From assembly GCA_964353745.1 (NCBI GenBank), contig CAYGWD010000005.1, positions 1-48,349 on the forward strand: a stretch of 48,349 nt of DNA, given 5' to 3'. Both the position numbers and the translations under genes were made by a program. This stretch comes from CS1-C013 sp964353745. GTDB taxonomy: Archaea > Aenigmatarchaeota > Aenigmatarchaeia > Aenigmatarchaeales > Aenigmatarchaeaceae. Each line of letters begins with the position of its first letter. Position 1 is the stretch's first letter. This document shows positions 13,996 to 21,389 of the stretch, in pieces. Below the pieces are notes generated by a model, which was not told the DNA's origin, did no database searches, and saw only the letters and a list, made by a program, of their open reading frames with translations.

Positions 13996-14352
13996 ATGAA
14001 GGAAGAAAGCATCATAAACATACGTAAATTAGCTGCACTCGATATCGTTTTTCATGGTCAATTGCCGATTACTATCGAGTTTTTTCTCGGTGTTTTTCTT
14101 ATAGCCATAATAGGTCTGTTAGTGTTCTATTCTGGTCAAACAATTCTTGGCATTTACATGATGTTTCTATCTTTGAACTACATACCTCTTCTCATCTACG
14201 CTTTATTGATTGACGGAAAGGCACGAAAGGAAGTTAAAATGGAGGTGTCTAATCTCAAACGTTACGGAAGCAAGTACAACATTCAGCAATTTATGATTTT
14301 TATTCCACTTTCAATAATTGTGCTCTCGATTTTACAAGAGTTTAAATCCTGA
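13996..14352 (+). CDS. Three-span membrane protein
   Basis: A 118-residue protein with an N-terminal amphipathic part (IINIRKLAALDIVFHGQLPI) and membrane segments at about 27-46, 50-70 and 96-112. The core GIYMMFLSLNYIPLLIYALL, with an N-Y-x-P-L pattern, looks like a widespread family of small membrane proteins of unknown function. The ATG at 13996 is preferred to the in-promoter ATG at 13987. Its 3' end is overlapped by the next cassette promoter. Confidence 0.6.
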   Translation: MKEESIINIRKLAALDIVFHGQLPITIEFFLGVFLIAIIGLLVFYSGQTILGIYMMFLSLNYIPLLIYALLIDGKARKEVKMEVSNLKRYGSKYNIQQFMIFIPLSIIVLSILQEFKS

Positions 14353-14370
14353 TTTTCATAATTCTTTAGT
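14340..14370 (+). promoter_or_regulatory. Shared cargo promoter cassette, copy 5
   Basis: TTTAAATCCTGATTTTC, then CTTTAGT before the only possible ATG at 14371 (29 bases from TTAAAT). Because no second ATG exists here, this copy fixes the start rule for copies 3 and 4. It lies partly within the coding end of the preceding gene. Confidence 0.7.
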
Positions 14371-14865
14371 ATGCAAGTGACAGATGACACAAGACATTTC
14401 TTCACACCAAGTGGTAGGTTGAAAGAAAAAAGAAACATGGGAGATTTTGTAGAAAACCTCGTCATGAAATATTTGCAGACAAAGTACCCCAAAAACAAAG
14501 TTATCAGAGGTAAAAAAGGTCAGAAAGGAGTTGGAATTGACCTAATGATTCAAGGTCGTGGTGCATGGATAGAAGTCAAATGGCAAGACAAACCAAGATA
14601 TATTGGCATCTATTCAAGGACTTTTGAAAAGCACCTTAAAAGCAATTGGTTCTTCAAAAGATACTACGTTTATCTTGTTTACGATAAAAAATCACCCAAG
14701 TTAAAGATTATTCCCCCTAGTAGGATATTTAAGGGTGTTGACATAAAGAAGCTGATGAAGTTCAAGCTGGGTGAATACTGGTGGAATTTAGATATTGTTC
14801 TAAGCCCGAAGATATACAAAGATATAGAACCGATAAAACTGTACGATTGGTTCAAAAAACATTAA
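14371..14865 (+). CDS. PD-(D/E)XK nuclease-like protein
   Basis: A 164-residue soluble protein. NMGDFVENLVMKYLQTKYP gives an early Glu helix, and GVGIDLMIQGRGAWIEVKWQ supplies the catalytic D...E-x-K core of the PD-(D/E)XK superfamily. The pattern (Glu helix, basic strand, G-x-D, E-V-K) recalls archaeal Holliday-junction resolvases and small restriction enzymes. The C-terminal half is unfamiliar. It is monocistronic behind a cassette promoter. It could process the element's DNA or act in defence. There are no membrane segments, unlike its neighbours. Confidence 0.75.
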   Translation: MQVTDDTRHFFTPSGRLKEKRNMGDFVENLVMKYLQTKYPKNKVIRGKKGQKGVGIDLMIQGRGAWIEVKWQDKPRYIGIYSRTFEKHLKSNWFFKRYYVYLVYDKKSPKLKIIPPSRIFKGVDIKKLMKFKLGEYWWNLDIVLSPKIYKDIEPIKLYDWFKKH

Positions 14866-14914
14866 AGTATATGATTGCATGACCGATGTCTTCACCAAGG
14901 AAAAGCGATCATAT

Positions 14915-15205
14915 CTACTTTAGCTTAGTAGGGTCTAAACCTGCTTCTTTTAGTCTTTTAGCGATGTCTGCATTAGAAGACTCTTTTCCATGTTTTAAGG
15001 CTCTTTCTATTTCTTTTTTAGATTTACCGCAATTAGGACATTCATTAGATAAAACTTCATTTTTTTCTGGGTTTTTAATATATTGGGTGCTTCTACCAGA
15101 CCTTATTCTAGTTCTTCTAGTGCTGAATGTTTCTTCGGTATGCATAACTCTTATAACATTGTGCTTACAGAAGGGGCACTCTTCAGTTAAAACCTCTGAC
15201 ATCAT
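14915..15205 (-). CDS. Zinc-ribbon protein, unknown
   Basis: A 96-residue protein with CPFC near residue 10 and CPNC near residue 55 forming one zinc site, separated by a basic Arg/Thr/Ser stretch (TRRTRIRSGRSTQYIKNPEK). A helical tail follows (KEIERALKHGKESSNADI, ending EAGLDPTKLK). I believe related proteins occur in other DPANN genomes but cannot name a function. The opposite strand also has an open frame (14886-15230), which I read as its shadow. A second ATG at 15202 is an alternative start. Confidence 0.7.
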   Translation of the reverse strand: MMSEVLTEECPFCKHNVIRVMHTEETFSTRRTRIRSGRSTQYIKNPEKNEVLSNECPNCGKSKKEIERALKHGKESSNADIAKRLKEAGLDPTKLK

Positions 15206-15217
15206 TTCACATTATAT

Positions 15218-15247
15218 ACTTAAATTCTAAATTTTATATTAGTTTAT
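15218..15247 (+). promoter_or_regulatory. Shared cargo promoter cassette, divergent copy 6
   Basis: CTTAAATTCTAAATTTT then TTAGTTTAT before the ATG at 15248 (28 bases from TTAAAT). It keeps the layout of copies 1-5 but with more changes, and serves the restriction endonuclease gene. Confidence 0.5.
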
Positions 15248-16084
15248 ATGCCTACATCAATTCCTGCAAACAGTTATATATACAAATGCAGTAGGGAAGG
15301 TAAAGAAAGGAAGGATACTAAATTAGTAAGCTTCTTCTTATGTAGTTCATGCCTTAATAAATTTATTAAAATATTAGGCAAGCCTGAAGCTACAAGCGGT
15401 TATATTAGTGGCTATTGCTCTTATTGTAATGAAAAGGAAAAAGTTGCAAATATACACTGGTTTTTATGCGAAGTTTGTCAGAGGGTTGTAAACTCCTTTG
15501 GTAGAGAGAAGGCTGCTTCAAAATATATTCTAAATTTTTGGCTTCAAAATAAATTAAAAAATCGGAAGTGGAAAGATGTAAAGTTGGTTGTGCTAGACCC
15601 TGCAACACTTAGAAAATATAAGCAAGCTAAAAAGGTACAATTCAGCGATCCAGATTTTATTGCTATCAATAAATCCGGTAAAAAGTTGTTTTTTATTGAA
15701 ATGAAGACTGGTAGGAATTCAATAAAAGATATGAGTCAATTCCAGTTAGATAAGAGCGATTGTGATGATATAATTGCAGGTGCAAAAAAATTCAAAATAC
15801 CTTCTTATCTATTTCATGTTATGGTAAGAGAAGAATATCATGCACCTACTTGTAAACATGTAGCACTTGGTGCTTGGTGGATTAATACATTTGATATGCT
15901 GAAGGCCTTTAAGGGTGTAAAGATGAGAGATAGAGAAAAGAGAATAGCTGCTTACTTTAATAAAAGGTCATTTAATGAATTAGGACAGTTTTTTATGCAT
16001 CTTAATAGTGTTGAATTTAATAAACTAGTCGTAAAATCAAAGAAGTCTGTTCCCAGATTATATAAAATTCCCAAAACTAAATGA
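15248..16084 (+). CDS. Probable type II restriction endonuclease (Zn + PD-(D/E)XK)
   Basis: A 278-residue protein. The N-terminal ~100 residues carry CxxC pairs (CSSC, CSYC, CEVC), a zinc-ribbon-like region for DNA recognition or folding. The nuclease core is SDPDFIAINKSGKKLFFIEM then KTG: Asp of DPD, then E-M-K, the PD-(D/E)XK arrangement. A helical region (CDDIIAGAKKFKIPSYLF) and a C-terminal domain follow. It converges on the adenine methyltransferase with an eight-base overlap of 3' ends, the usual neighbour relation of a type II system. Its specificity cannot be read from the sequence. Confidence 0.8.
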   Translation: MPTSIPANSYIYKCSREGKERKDTKLVSFFLCSSCLNKFIKILGKPEATSGYISGYCSYCNEKEKVANIHWFLCEVCQRVVNSFGREKAASKYILNFWLQNKLKNRKWKDVKLVVLDPATLRKYKQAKKVQFSDPDFIAINKSGKKLFFIEMKTGRNSIKDMSQFQLDKSDCDDIIAGAKKFKIPSYLFHVMVREEYHAPTCKHVALGAWWINTFDMLKAFKGVKMRDREKRIAAYFNKRSFNELGQFFMHLNSVEFNKLVVKSKKSVPRLYKIPKTK

Positions 16085-17621
16085 TATATGATTTAAAACC
16101 ATTGTCTATTATATGATTTTTTTCCTCTTCATTTAAACCATACGAGTCAAATATTTCTTTATTGAGGTTTGAAAACTGAGTCTTTTCAAACCCATTTTCT
16201 TCTAAAAACTTCACCGTTTCTATAATTTTATTAGAAGCTGTTTTCTTAACAAGAGTTGGAAAATATTTAATATCATTAGCGGATACTTGAGTATTACTAC
16301 TATATTGCCTGAAATAGTAATCCATCAGAATAGAATTCAATATACCTAACAGAATATGAATATTTATTTTATTGTTCTTTATTGTTAAAATATTCAGTTT
16401 ATTATCAACCACATAATCTTTTTTTGGAGATAAAGATGCAACTAACCTAAAAGGTTGTTCTTTACTTGTTAATCTTTTTAACAAAATAGTTATTTTATTT
16501 TTAATGTATTGCCTACCTTTTTTTGGCTTATATAAGTTTTTGAAGTTATCTTCTAAGTAAAATTTCTTTACATTATTAATTTCTACTATGGGAAATTTAC
16601 TTTTACTTTTGTTTATCTGGTTTTCCATTCTAAACTGCACAATTTCCCCAGTGTTAATATTGCAATATTCATAAAGTGGCTTGCTTTTTTCTCTGATTTT
16701 ATGTATTATTTCATAATCTAGCATAGATGGGCAAACTAAGAAAACATGATTGTAATCTCCACCATTTACAACATAAGAGAACGGAACAGTTTGAGATTTA
16801 ATTTCTCCTCTTGAAAGAGAATTCAAGTCCTTAGTTACTGATGTTTTTAAGAAATATTCTTTTTCCGGAATTTTATTTTCTGTAATAAGTATAGAAAATT
16901 CTTGTAATATTCCCTTTATGACTTTTTTTCTGTCTATAAATCTCAGCAGTTCTATCAGAGTATAATTTTTAGTTAATAATTTCCTTAGTTTCCTATTATA
17001 GTATGAACTTAAATAAGGGGCAGCAACCAGATAACCTAAAATTCCATTTGGTTTTAACATTTTTAACGAGTGATGTATAAAAAGTGTACATAAATTCGGA
17101 TGTCCTCCTATGGATTCTTGATATTTTGTAAAATAATGTTTCTTATCATTATAGGATATAATTTTGCTATAAGGAGGGTTGCCAAATACATAATCATATA
17201 GCCCATTCGCAATTGGCTCTATTGACTTATCGGGTATTAATGTATTACCACAAACTACGTTAAATTTAATATTTTTTTGTTTACTTTCAATTAATTTTTT
17301 CAGGTTATTAATTGTTTTTTTTACGCGAATAGGGTCTTTATCTATACCAAATAGATTATTTTTTATTATGTTATAATCGATGTCTGTTTCGCTGTTTAGA
17401 TGTTTCTTAAGATTCATTACTTGCTTTAATCTTTTGAAAGCTTCAACTAGGAATATTCCATCCCCTACAGCAGGGTCTATAACTTTCAAGTTGTATAATT
17501 TTTCTACAGGAATTTTACTTAGTTTCTGAACTGTAAAACCAGAGTTGTCAAGAATATAGGTAACTATTTCTTCAGGTGTAAAATATTGACTAAATTCTTC
17601 CTTTTTTGAAATAGAAGTCAT
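16077..17621 (-). CDS. N6-adenine DNA methyltransferase (type II, TaqI-like)
   Basis: A 514-residue gamma-class methyltransferase. FSQYFTPEEIVTYILD is the N-terminal helix typical of TaqI/Eco57I-type enzymes. The SAM-binding motif I is VIDPAVGDGIFL, and the catalytic motif IV is VFGNPPYSK. The C-terminal ~220 residues form the target-recognition domain (from YCNINTGEIVQFRM; YIKNKITILLKRLTSKEQPF). It modifies the adenine that protects DNA from the neighbouring nuclease. It is the third gene of a leftward operon (zincin, winged-helix protein, methyltransferase) and starts one base after the previous stop. Confidence 0.92.
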   Translation of the reverse strand: MTSISKKEEFSQYFTPEEIVTYILDNSGFTVQKLSKIPVEKLYNLKVIDPAVGDGIFLVEAFKRLKQVMNLKKHLNSETDIDYNIIKNNLFGIDKDPIRVKKTINNLKKLIESKQKNIKFNVVCGNTLIPDKSIEPIANGLYDYVFGNPPYSKIISYNDKKHYFTKYQESIGGHPNLCTLFIHHSLKMLKPNGILGYLVAAPYLSSYYNRKLRKLLTKNYTLIELLRFIDRKKVIKGILQEFSILITENKIPEKEYFLKTSVTKDLNSLSRGEIKSQTVPFSYVVNGGDYNHVFLVCPSMLDYEIIHKIREKSKPLYEYCNINTGEIVQFRMENQINKSKSKFPIVEINNVKKFYLEDNFKNLYKPKKGRQYIKNKITILLKRLTSKEQPFRLVASLSPKKDYVVDNKLNILTIKNNKINIHILLGILNSILMDYYFRQYSSNTQVSANDIKYFPTLVKKTASNKIIETVKFLEENGFEKTQFSNLNKEIFDSYGLNEEEKNHIIDNGFKSYII

Positions 17622-17622
17622 G

Positions 17623-18216
17623 TTATTTCAACTCACCTTCAACCGTAGTAAAAAGTGTTTCCTCCATGTCCATAACATTTAGTTTGTTGAAAAAACTCTT
17701 TATTCTTGTAATATCCTTTCCAAAATTCTTAAACTTGTTAGTGTCAATCCTTTTCAAAGTGTTAAGGTATAACTCAGCTAATTCGCTTAACGACATCTTC
17801 TCTAAATAGCAATTTAATAAAGAATCAGCGTACTCCTCAACTATCCTTTTGACCCTTTTTTCGTTGAATATCTGTGGCGTGTCATTCATCAGTTCTATCA
17901 ATTCTATCGTTGTTTCATTGCCCTTTTTATTTTTCTTATCAACCTCATATCTAACCATCTCAAATACAATTCTAAATTGTTCCCTTATCAAGCATTGAAA
18001 CTCATTTATTATCATCTTCCAATTAGGTTCAAAAATCCATTTATTTTTTATAATGATGTGCTCTTTGACCATAAACCTCAATTTTTCTGAAATTGTTGAC
18101 TGTGGTTGTTTTAGTTCTTTAATAATAGATTTGACAGTATTTTTACCATCAACAACACAGCAGAATACGTCCATCACTTCTTTATTAGCCGTAAAAGGTT
18201 TCTTGTATCTTGGCAT
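17623..18216 (-). CDS. Winged-helix regulator of the R-M locus
   Basis: A protein of about 197 residues. The N-terminal winged helix (TVKSIIKELKQPQSTISEKL, then RFMVKEHIIIKNKWIFEP) is of the ArsR/MarR-like kind. The C-terminal ~130 residues are helical, without known motif, and may be a dimerisation or sensor part. The ATG at 18216 has an AGGTGGT site in front and lies just after the zincin stop; the GTG at 18225 is an alternative. Placed between an HExxH protein and the methyltransferase, it could be a controller that delays or limits R-M expression, perhaps inactivated by proteolysis. Confidence 0.75.
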   Translation of the reverse strand: MPRYKKPFTANKEVMDVFCCVVDGKNTVKSIIKELKQPQSTISEKLRFMVKEHIIIKNKWIFEPNWKMIINEFQCLIREQFRIVFEMVRYEVDKKNKKGNETTIELIELMNDTPQIFNEKRVKRIVEEYADSLLNCYLEKMSLSELAELYLNTLKRIDTNKFKNFGKDITRIKSFFNKLNVMDMEETLFTTVEGELK

Positions 18217-18218
18217 AA

Positions 18219-18527
18219 CTACCACCTTATTTTGTTAACCTCCATCTTACAGCAGACTTTCTCCTTTACTCTCTTCCTGCCTCTAATCTTCTGAAAATAA
18301 ATGAAGTAATGCGTAATCTCATGGTTTACCAGCCCACAAAACGAGTTTATTAAGGTGTTCCATTTCAATCTTTTAAGGTTGAACAGATTGACATAGATTT
18401 TGTCTTCAGGTACATATTCTCCTAACGTATCCCTCTGGTATGCTCTATTATTCCTTTTTGATATTCTTACCCTTAGCACAAAATCTATCAATTTAAACAC
18501 CTCACTTAAATTGAAAATATAGTCCAA
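18219..18527 (-). CDS. Small HExxH zincin
   Basis: A 102-residue protein. NHEITHYF in VNHEITHYFIYFQKIRG is an HExxH zinc-protease motif near residue 69, after a beta-rich N-terminal part (PEDKIYVNLFNL). The C-terminus is basic with a Cys pair (KVCCKMEV). It starts with TTG preceded by the CAAGGCGATAA leader. It is followed by a winged-helix gene, recalling ImmA-type antirepressor proteases next to their repressors, but the similarity is in context and motif only. The third zinc ligand is not obvious. Confidence 0.65.
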   Translation of the reverse strand: MDYIFNLSEVFKLIDFVLRVRISKRNNRAYQRDTLGEYVPEDKIYVNLFNLKRLKWNTLINSFCGLVNHEITHYFIYFQKIRGRKRVKEKVCCKMEVNKIRW

Positions 18528-18528
18528 A

Positions 18529-18539
18529 TTATCGCCTTG
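18529..18539 (-). promoter_or_regulatory. CAAGGCGATAA leader, copy 2
   Basis: Identical 11-mer to 9882-9892, directly before the TTG start of the zincin gene. A TATA-like CTTATAAAATATC lies about 20 bases further upstream. Confidence 0.45.
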
Positions 18540-18567
18540 AGTGATATTTTATAAGTTTAGATATAAG

Positions 18568-18583
18568 TCCTTATTTATAAGGA
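18568..18583. promoter_or_regulatory. Palindromic operator candidate
   Basis: TCCTTATTTATAAGGA: seven-base inverted arms around TT, immediately upstream of the TATA-like element of the zincin/winged-helix/methyltransferase operon. A good candidate binding site for the operon's winged-helix protein or for a dimeric regulator elsewhere in the element. Confidence 0.5.
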
Positions 18584-18610
18584 TTTGGATTCCCCTGTTA
18601 AGAGTATTTT

Positions 18611-18763
18611 TCACTGATTTTTCTTAGTAAAATAAATATATTTATTAGCCAAATATAAAACTCTCCAAAGTTCATCTGGTACACTACAATGATTCCTCTC
18701 GCACCATTTACAAATTTCTCTGTGTAACGTATTACTATTCATTTTTTTCACTTCTTTAATCAT
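18611..18763 (-). CDS. 50-aa Cys-containing ORF coupled to the second recombinase
   Basis: Begins MIKEVKKMNSNTLHREICKW and continues CERNHCSVPDELWRVLYLAN. CKWC with NHC suggests a small zinc site. The ATG directly follows the recombinase TAG, with GAGGAGGTGA as an excellent Shine-Dalgarno site inside the recombinase's last codons, so translation is likely. A helical C-terminal half (WRVLYLANKYIYFTKK) follows. Unknown family; compare the 43-aa ORF behind the first recombinase. Confidence 0.6.
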   Translation of the reverse strand: MIKEVKKMNSNTLHREICKWCERNHCSVPDELWRVLYLANKYIYFTKKNQ

Positions 18764-20032
18764 CTACTTCACCTCCTCACCTGTTGATTTCAGTATTTCC
18801 TTCATGTCTTCTGGTTGTAATTCTCTGTTGTTCGCCATTTCTATCAGTTTCGGTAAGATTTGTATGATAGCATCCTTGATTCTATCGGTTTCTGTTATCT
18901 CTTTAACTTGCAACGGTTGGTAGCACTTCTGACAGAACTTATTAGAAATTGATTGAATCGTATTACACGCAGGATTAGGGCATTTTATAGTCAAACTAAT
19001 TGGAATGGTTTCCTCCTTTTGTTTTACTACATGGTTCACTTCCAATAGCTTATTTTCCAATTCACTACAATTCATCTGCACATAAATATCATCCATATTG
19101 CTACTTGGTTTCCAACCTGCGAACTGTTTTAACTGATAACTTGACAAATTAACTGCAAGATTTGATAGTCGAGAATGTCTAAACAAGTGATTATAAACTC
19201 TCTTTTTTATTCCAGCTCTTGACACAAGTTTTTGAATTATCGCAGTCAAACCACTCGGTGTCAAAGGTGAGCACTCCTCTTGATTATAAGTATTCTTTGT
19301 GAAACCACAAAACAGATAATTCTCTTTTTTATCCTTTCCTTTGTAGAAGTTTATATACTCCGTTAGTAATGGAACACATTGGACAACAGGAATTATCCTC
19401 TCACCAGTTTTTCCTGCAACATGAATTTTACAACTAAAACCATTGAAAAGTATGTCTTTAATTTTTATACAACAGAACTCAGATGCTCGGCATCCCAATT
19501 CATATAATAAAATGGGTATCAGCCTGTCCCTTGGATTATCGGCTTTGTTCGACATCTCTTGAACTTCTTCCAATGTTAGAATCTCTGGGAACTTCTGAGT
19601 TGACCTTACATATTTAATCTTAATATAGATAGGATTACCTTTCCATCTCAAGAATGACTTTACTACTCTCTTGAGAAAGTTGGCATGATTTTGTTTGTAT
19701 CCTCCAAAAAATGAGTCTAAATCATTCTCTGTATATTCTTCAAAAGGTTTTTTGACGGCATTAGCCAAATGAATGAGATACGACATTACCTGTGATGCAG
19801 AATATGGTTTCATTCCATATTTTTCAATTGCAGTATTCCAATAGGAAAGTATATCCTTCAAATTATCCTTTGGTATAACATAGGGGTTTGCTTTGTTACG
19901 CCTTTTATCTCCTGTTTTTATGATAACTTCTTCACTATTGCTTGTTTTAAGTATACATTCCAACTTCTGTTCAAAATTGTTTGCCCATGCTACTCTCCTC
20001 TCATTTATATTGAGTGTTTTGTCATACGTCAT
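18764..20032 (-). CDS. XerA-like tyrosine recombinase with C-terminal zinc ribbon
   Basis: A 422-residue archaeal integrase. N-terminal core-binding domain (KYGMKPYSASQVMSYLIHLA, then NDLDSFFGGYKQNHANFLKR). Catalytic domain: LYELGCRASEFC (Arg I), HVAGKTGERIIPV (beta-hairpin Lys), YNHLFRHSRLSNLA (H-x-x-R-H), FAGWKPSSNMDDIYVQM (GW and nucleophile Tyr). A zinc ribbon (CPNPAC, CQKC) and a helical tail follow. The start is ATG with GGTGATAAA before it. It lies at the right margin of the mobile element facing inward, the usual place for the integrase of an archaeal integrated plasmid or virus. Confidence 0.92.
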   Translation of the reverse strand: MTYDKTLNINERRVAWANNFEQKLECILKTSNSEEVIIKTGDKRRNKANPYVIPKDNLKDILSYWNTAIEKYGMKPYSASQVMSYLIHLANAVKKPFEEYTENDLDSFFGGYKQNHANFLKRVVKSFLRWKGNPIYIKIKYVRSTQKFPEILTLEEVQEMSNKADNPRDRLIPILLYELGCRASEFCCIKIKDILFNGFSCKIHVAGKTGERIIPVVQCVPLLTEYINFYKGKDKKENYLFCGFTKNTYNQEECSPLTPSGLTAIIQKLVSRAGIKKRVYNHLFRHSRLSNLAVNLSSYQLKQFAGWKPSSNMDDIYVQMNCSELENKLLEVNHVVKQKEETIPISLTIKCPNPACNTIQSISNKFCQKCYQPLQVKEITETDRIKDAIIQILPKLIEMANNRELQPEDMKEILKSTGEEVK

Positions 20033-20116
20033 TTTATCACCGTTTTACTTTTTTTTAAAATCGTTTTGTAAGTGAAAACCCGAAAAAAAGGGGTTATAAA
20101 CTTTGTGGTTGTAGTA

Positions 20117-20146
20117 ACGCGTTTTTGTTGTAAATGACGCGTTTTT
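20117..20146. repeat. Two ACGCGTTTTT repeats, 20-base period
   Basis: ACGCGTTTTT at 20117-20126 and 20137-20146, in a GTTG/ATTGTTG context and bracketed by TGTGGT and ACCACA inverted hexamers. They lie about 100 bases upstream of the second recombinase at the element's right edge. Two helical turns of spacing suggests one protein binding twice; recombinase arm site or autoregulatory operator are both possible. 20033-20260 otherwise holds only promoters. Confidence 0.5.
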
Positions 20147-20260
20147 TTATTGTTGACCACAATATATTGTAGTATTGAAATACAGGGGTTGGTTTGACCT
20201 CTAATTTTCACCCCAAAAGTTTTTAATAGTTAAAAGGGTAAAAATTAGGATAGTGATAAA

Positions 20261-20581
20261 ATGATAGAGGTAAATGACAAAGAATTCCACGAAAAGGTAT
20301 TAAAAAAATCTTTGAAGGTGCCTATCGTAATTGATTTCTGGGCTAGCTGGTGCACGCCATGCCAAATCTTAGGTCCAGTGCTGGAAAGATTGGAAAAGGA
20401 ATACAAAAACAAGTTTGTTCTAGTAAAGATTAGCATAGAAGAAAACAAAGAAACGGCTAAAACCTACGAGGTGATGAGCATACCCTCTGTTAAGATGATT
20501 AAAAATGGAAAGATGGTCGCAGAATTTACAGGGGCACTGCCAGAAGAGGTGGTAAGAGAATGGCTAGACAGAAATCTTTGA
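20261..20581 (+). CDS. trxA: Thioredoxin
   Basis: A 106-residue cytosolic thioredoxin with active site WASWCTPCQ, cis-proline SIPSV and the GALPEEVV C-terminal helix, all standard. GTGATAAA is the Shine-Dalgarno site before the ATG. It is the first chromosomal gene to the right of the mobile element. The 3' end overlaps that of the DsbA-like gene by 18 bases (converging). Confidence 0.95.
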   Translation: MIEVNDKEFHEKVLKKSLKVPIVIDFWASWCTPCQILGPVLERLEKEYKNKFVLVKISIEENKETAKTYEVMSIPSVKMIKNGKMVAEFTGALPEEVVREWLDRNL

Positions 20582-21313
20582 TTCTATTATTTGCTTGAAA
20601 TCGGAGAAAGGTTGAGCGCCCACAACCTTTTCATATCCTTTTTCTTCGTTACCTATAAAAAAAGTCGGAGTCCCTGAAACTCCTAAGGCATTACCATCAT
20701 TCAAATCATTTTCAACACTCTTTTCATACTTATTAGAGTCTAAACACTGGTTGAATTGGCTAAGGTTTAAGTTTAGGTCAACAGCATATTTCTTCAAGTC
20801 AGTGCTCGTCAGAGCATCATAGTTTTTAAAAAGAACTTGGTGATATTCCCAAAACTTGCCTTGTTCTTGAGCGCATTTAGCTGCCAGTGCTGCTTCCTTA
20901 GAATCAGTGTGCAAAGGAAAGTTCCTAAAAACGAGTTTTACTTTTCCGGTGTTTACATAATCTTCTATTACTTTTGGTATGGGTGCTTCCCATGTAGAGT
21001 CTCCCTCTTTTAGTCTTGAAATCACTTCTTGGTTTGTTCCTTCAGAAGCTTGGCAATAAGGACACTCATAATCAGAGAACTCGATTACGTATACAGTTGC
21101 ATTTACGCTATCTAAAACAGGGCTATCACTTGCTATGTATTCTATTTTATCATTCGGATTATTGCTAAGGAATAATCTGTATCCTATTATTGCACCTATG
21201 ATAATTATAGCTACAGCAAATGCTATGATGATCTTTGTTTTTTTGATGACTACGATATTCTCTTCTGATTTAGGTTTCTCTGTTGCTTCTATGGGTTTGT
21301 TTTCCCCGTCCAT
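20564..21313 (-). CDS. Membrane-anchored DsbA-like disulfide protein
   Basis: A ~249-residue protein with a short acidic N-terminus, one membrane span (about residues 25-46) and an extracytoplasmic thioredoxin_4/DsbA domain. The active site is SDYECPYCQASEG, followed by a helical insert with CAQEQGKFWEYHQVLF and the cis-proline GVSGTPTFFIG. It would introduce or shuffle disulfides in exported proteins, of which the window has several Cys-rich examples. The start at the fourth codon of the longest frame fits a TTTAAATAAAT TATA box about 27 bases upstream. Confidence 0.9.
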   Translation of the reverse strand: MDGENKPIEATEKPKSEENIVVIKKTKIIIAFAVAIIIIGAIIGYRLFLSNNPNDKIEYIASDSPVLDSVNATVYVIEFSDYECPYCQASEGTNQEVISRLKEGDSTWEAPIPKVIEDYVNTGKVKLVFRNFPLHTDSKEAALAAKCAQEQGKFWEYHQVLFKNYDALTSTDLKKYAVDLNLNLSQFNQCLDSNKYEKSVENDLNDGNALGVSGTPTFFIGNEEKGYEKVVGAQPFSDFKQIIESKISV

Positions 21314-21389
21314 AAAAATCATTAATTGGTAATTTATTTAAAGTTTAATATTAGCTGTTTATTTATGTTCAAATTTCTAATTTATAGGC

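Larger units (their letters stand above)
5051..20240. mobile_element. Integrated mobile element (borders approximate)
   Basis: The interval between the sufS run and the thioredoxin gene holds two tyrosine recombinases (8996 and 18764), a P-loop replication-type helicase, AbrB and winged-helix regulators, a restriction-modification locus, three nucleases, an HExxH protein and a set of small membrane proteins. Base composition is more AT-rich than on either side and most genes lack recognisable housekeeping homologues. I could not identify a convincing pair of attachment repeats, so the ends could lie anywhere in 5051-5480 and 20033-20260. Two recombinases may mean two elements side by side or nested. 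No tRNA borders it. Confidence 0.6.

Noticed and set aside
14886..15230. Rightward 114-aa frame
   Set aside because: It is antisense to the zinc-ribbon gene at 14915-15205, whose paired CxxC motifs and style are convincing; the rightward frame has no promoter and ends in the other gene's leader.
5051..20240. tRNA attachment site for the large element
   Set aside because: No tRNA or tRNA fragment was found near either presumed end, so tRNA integration cannot be claimed for this element.
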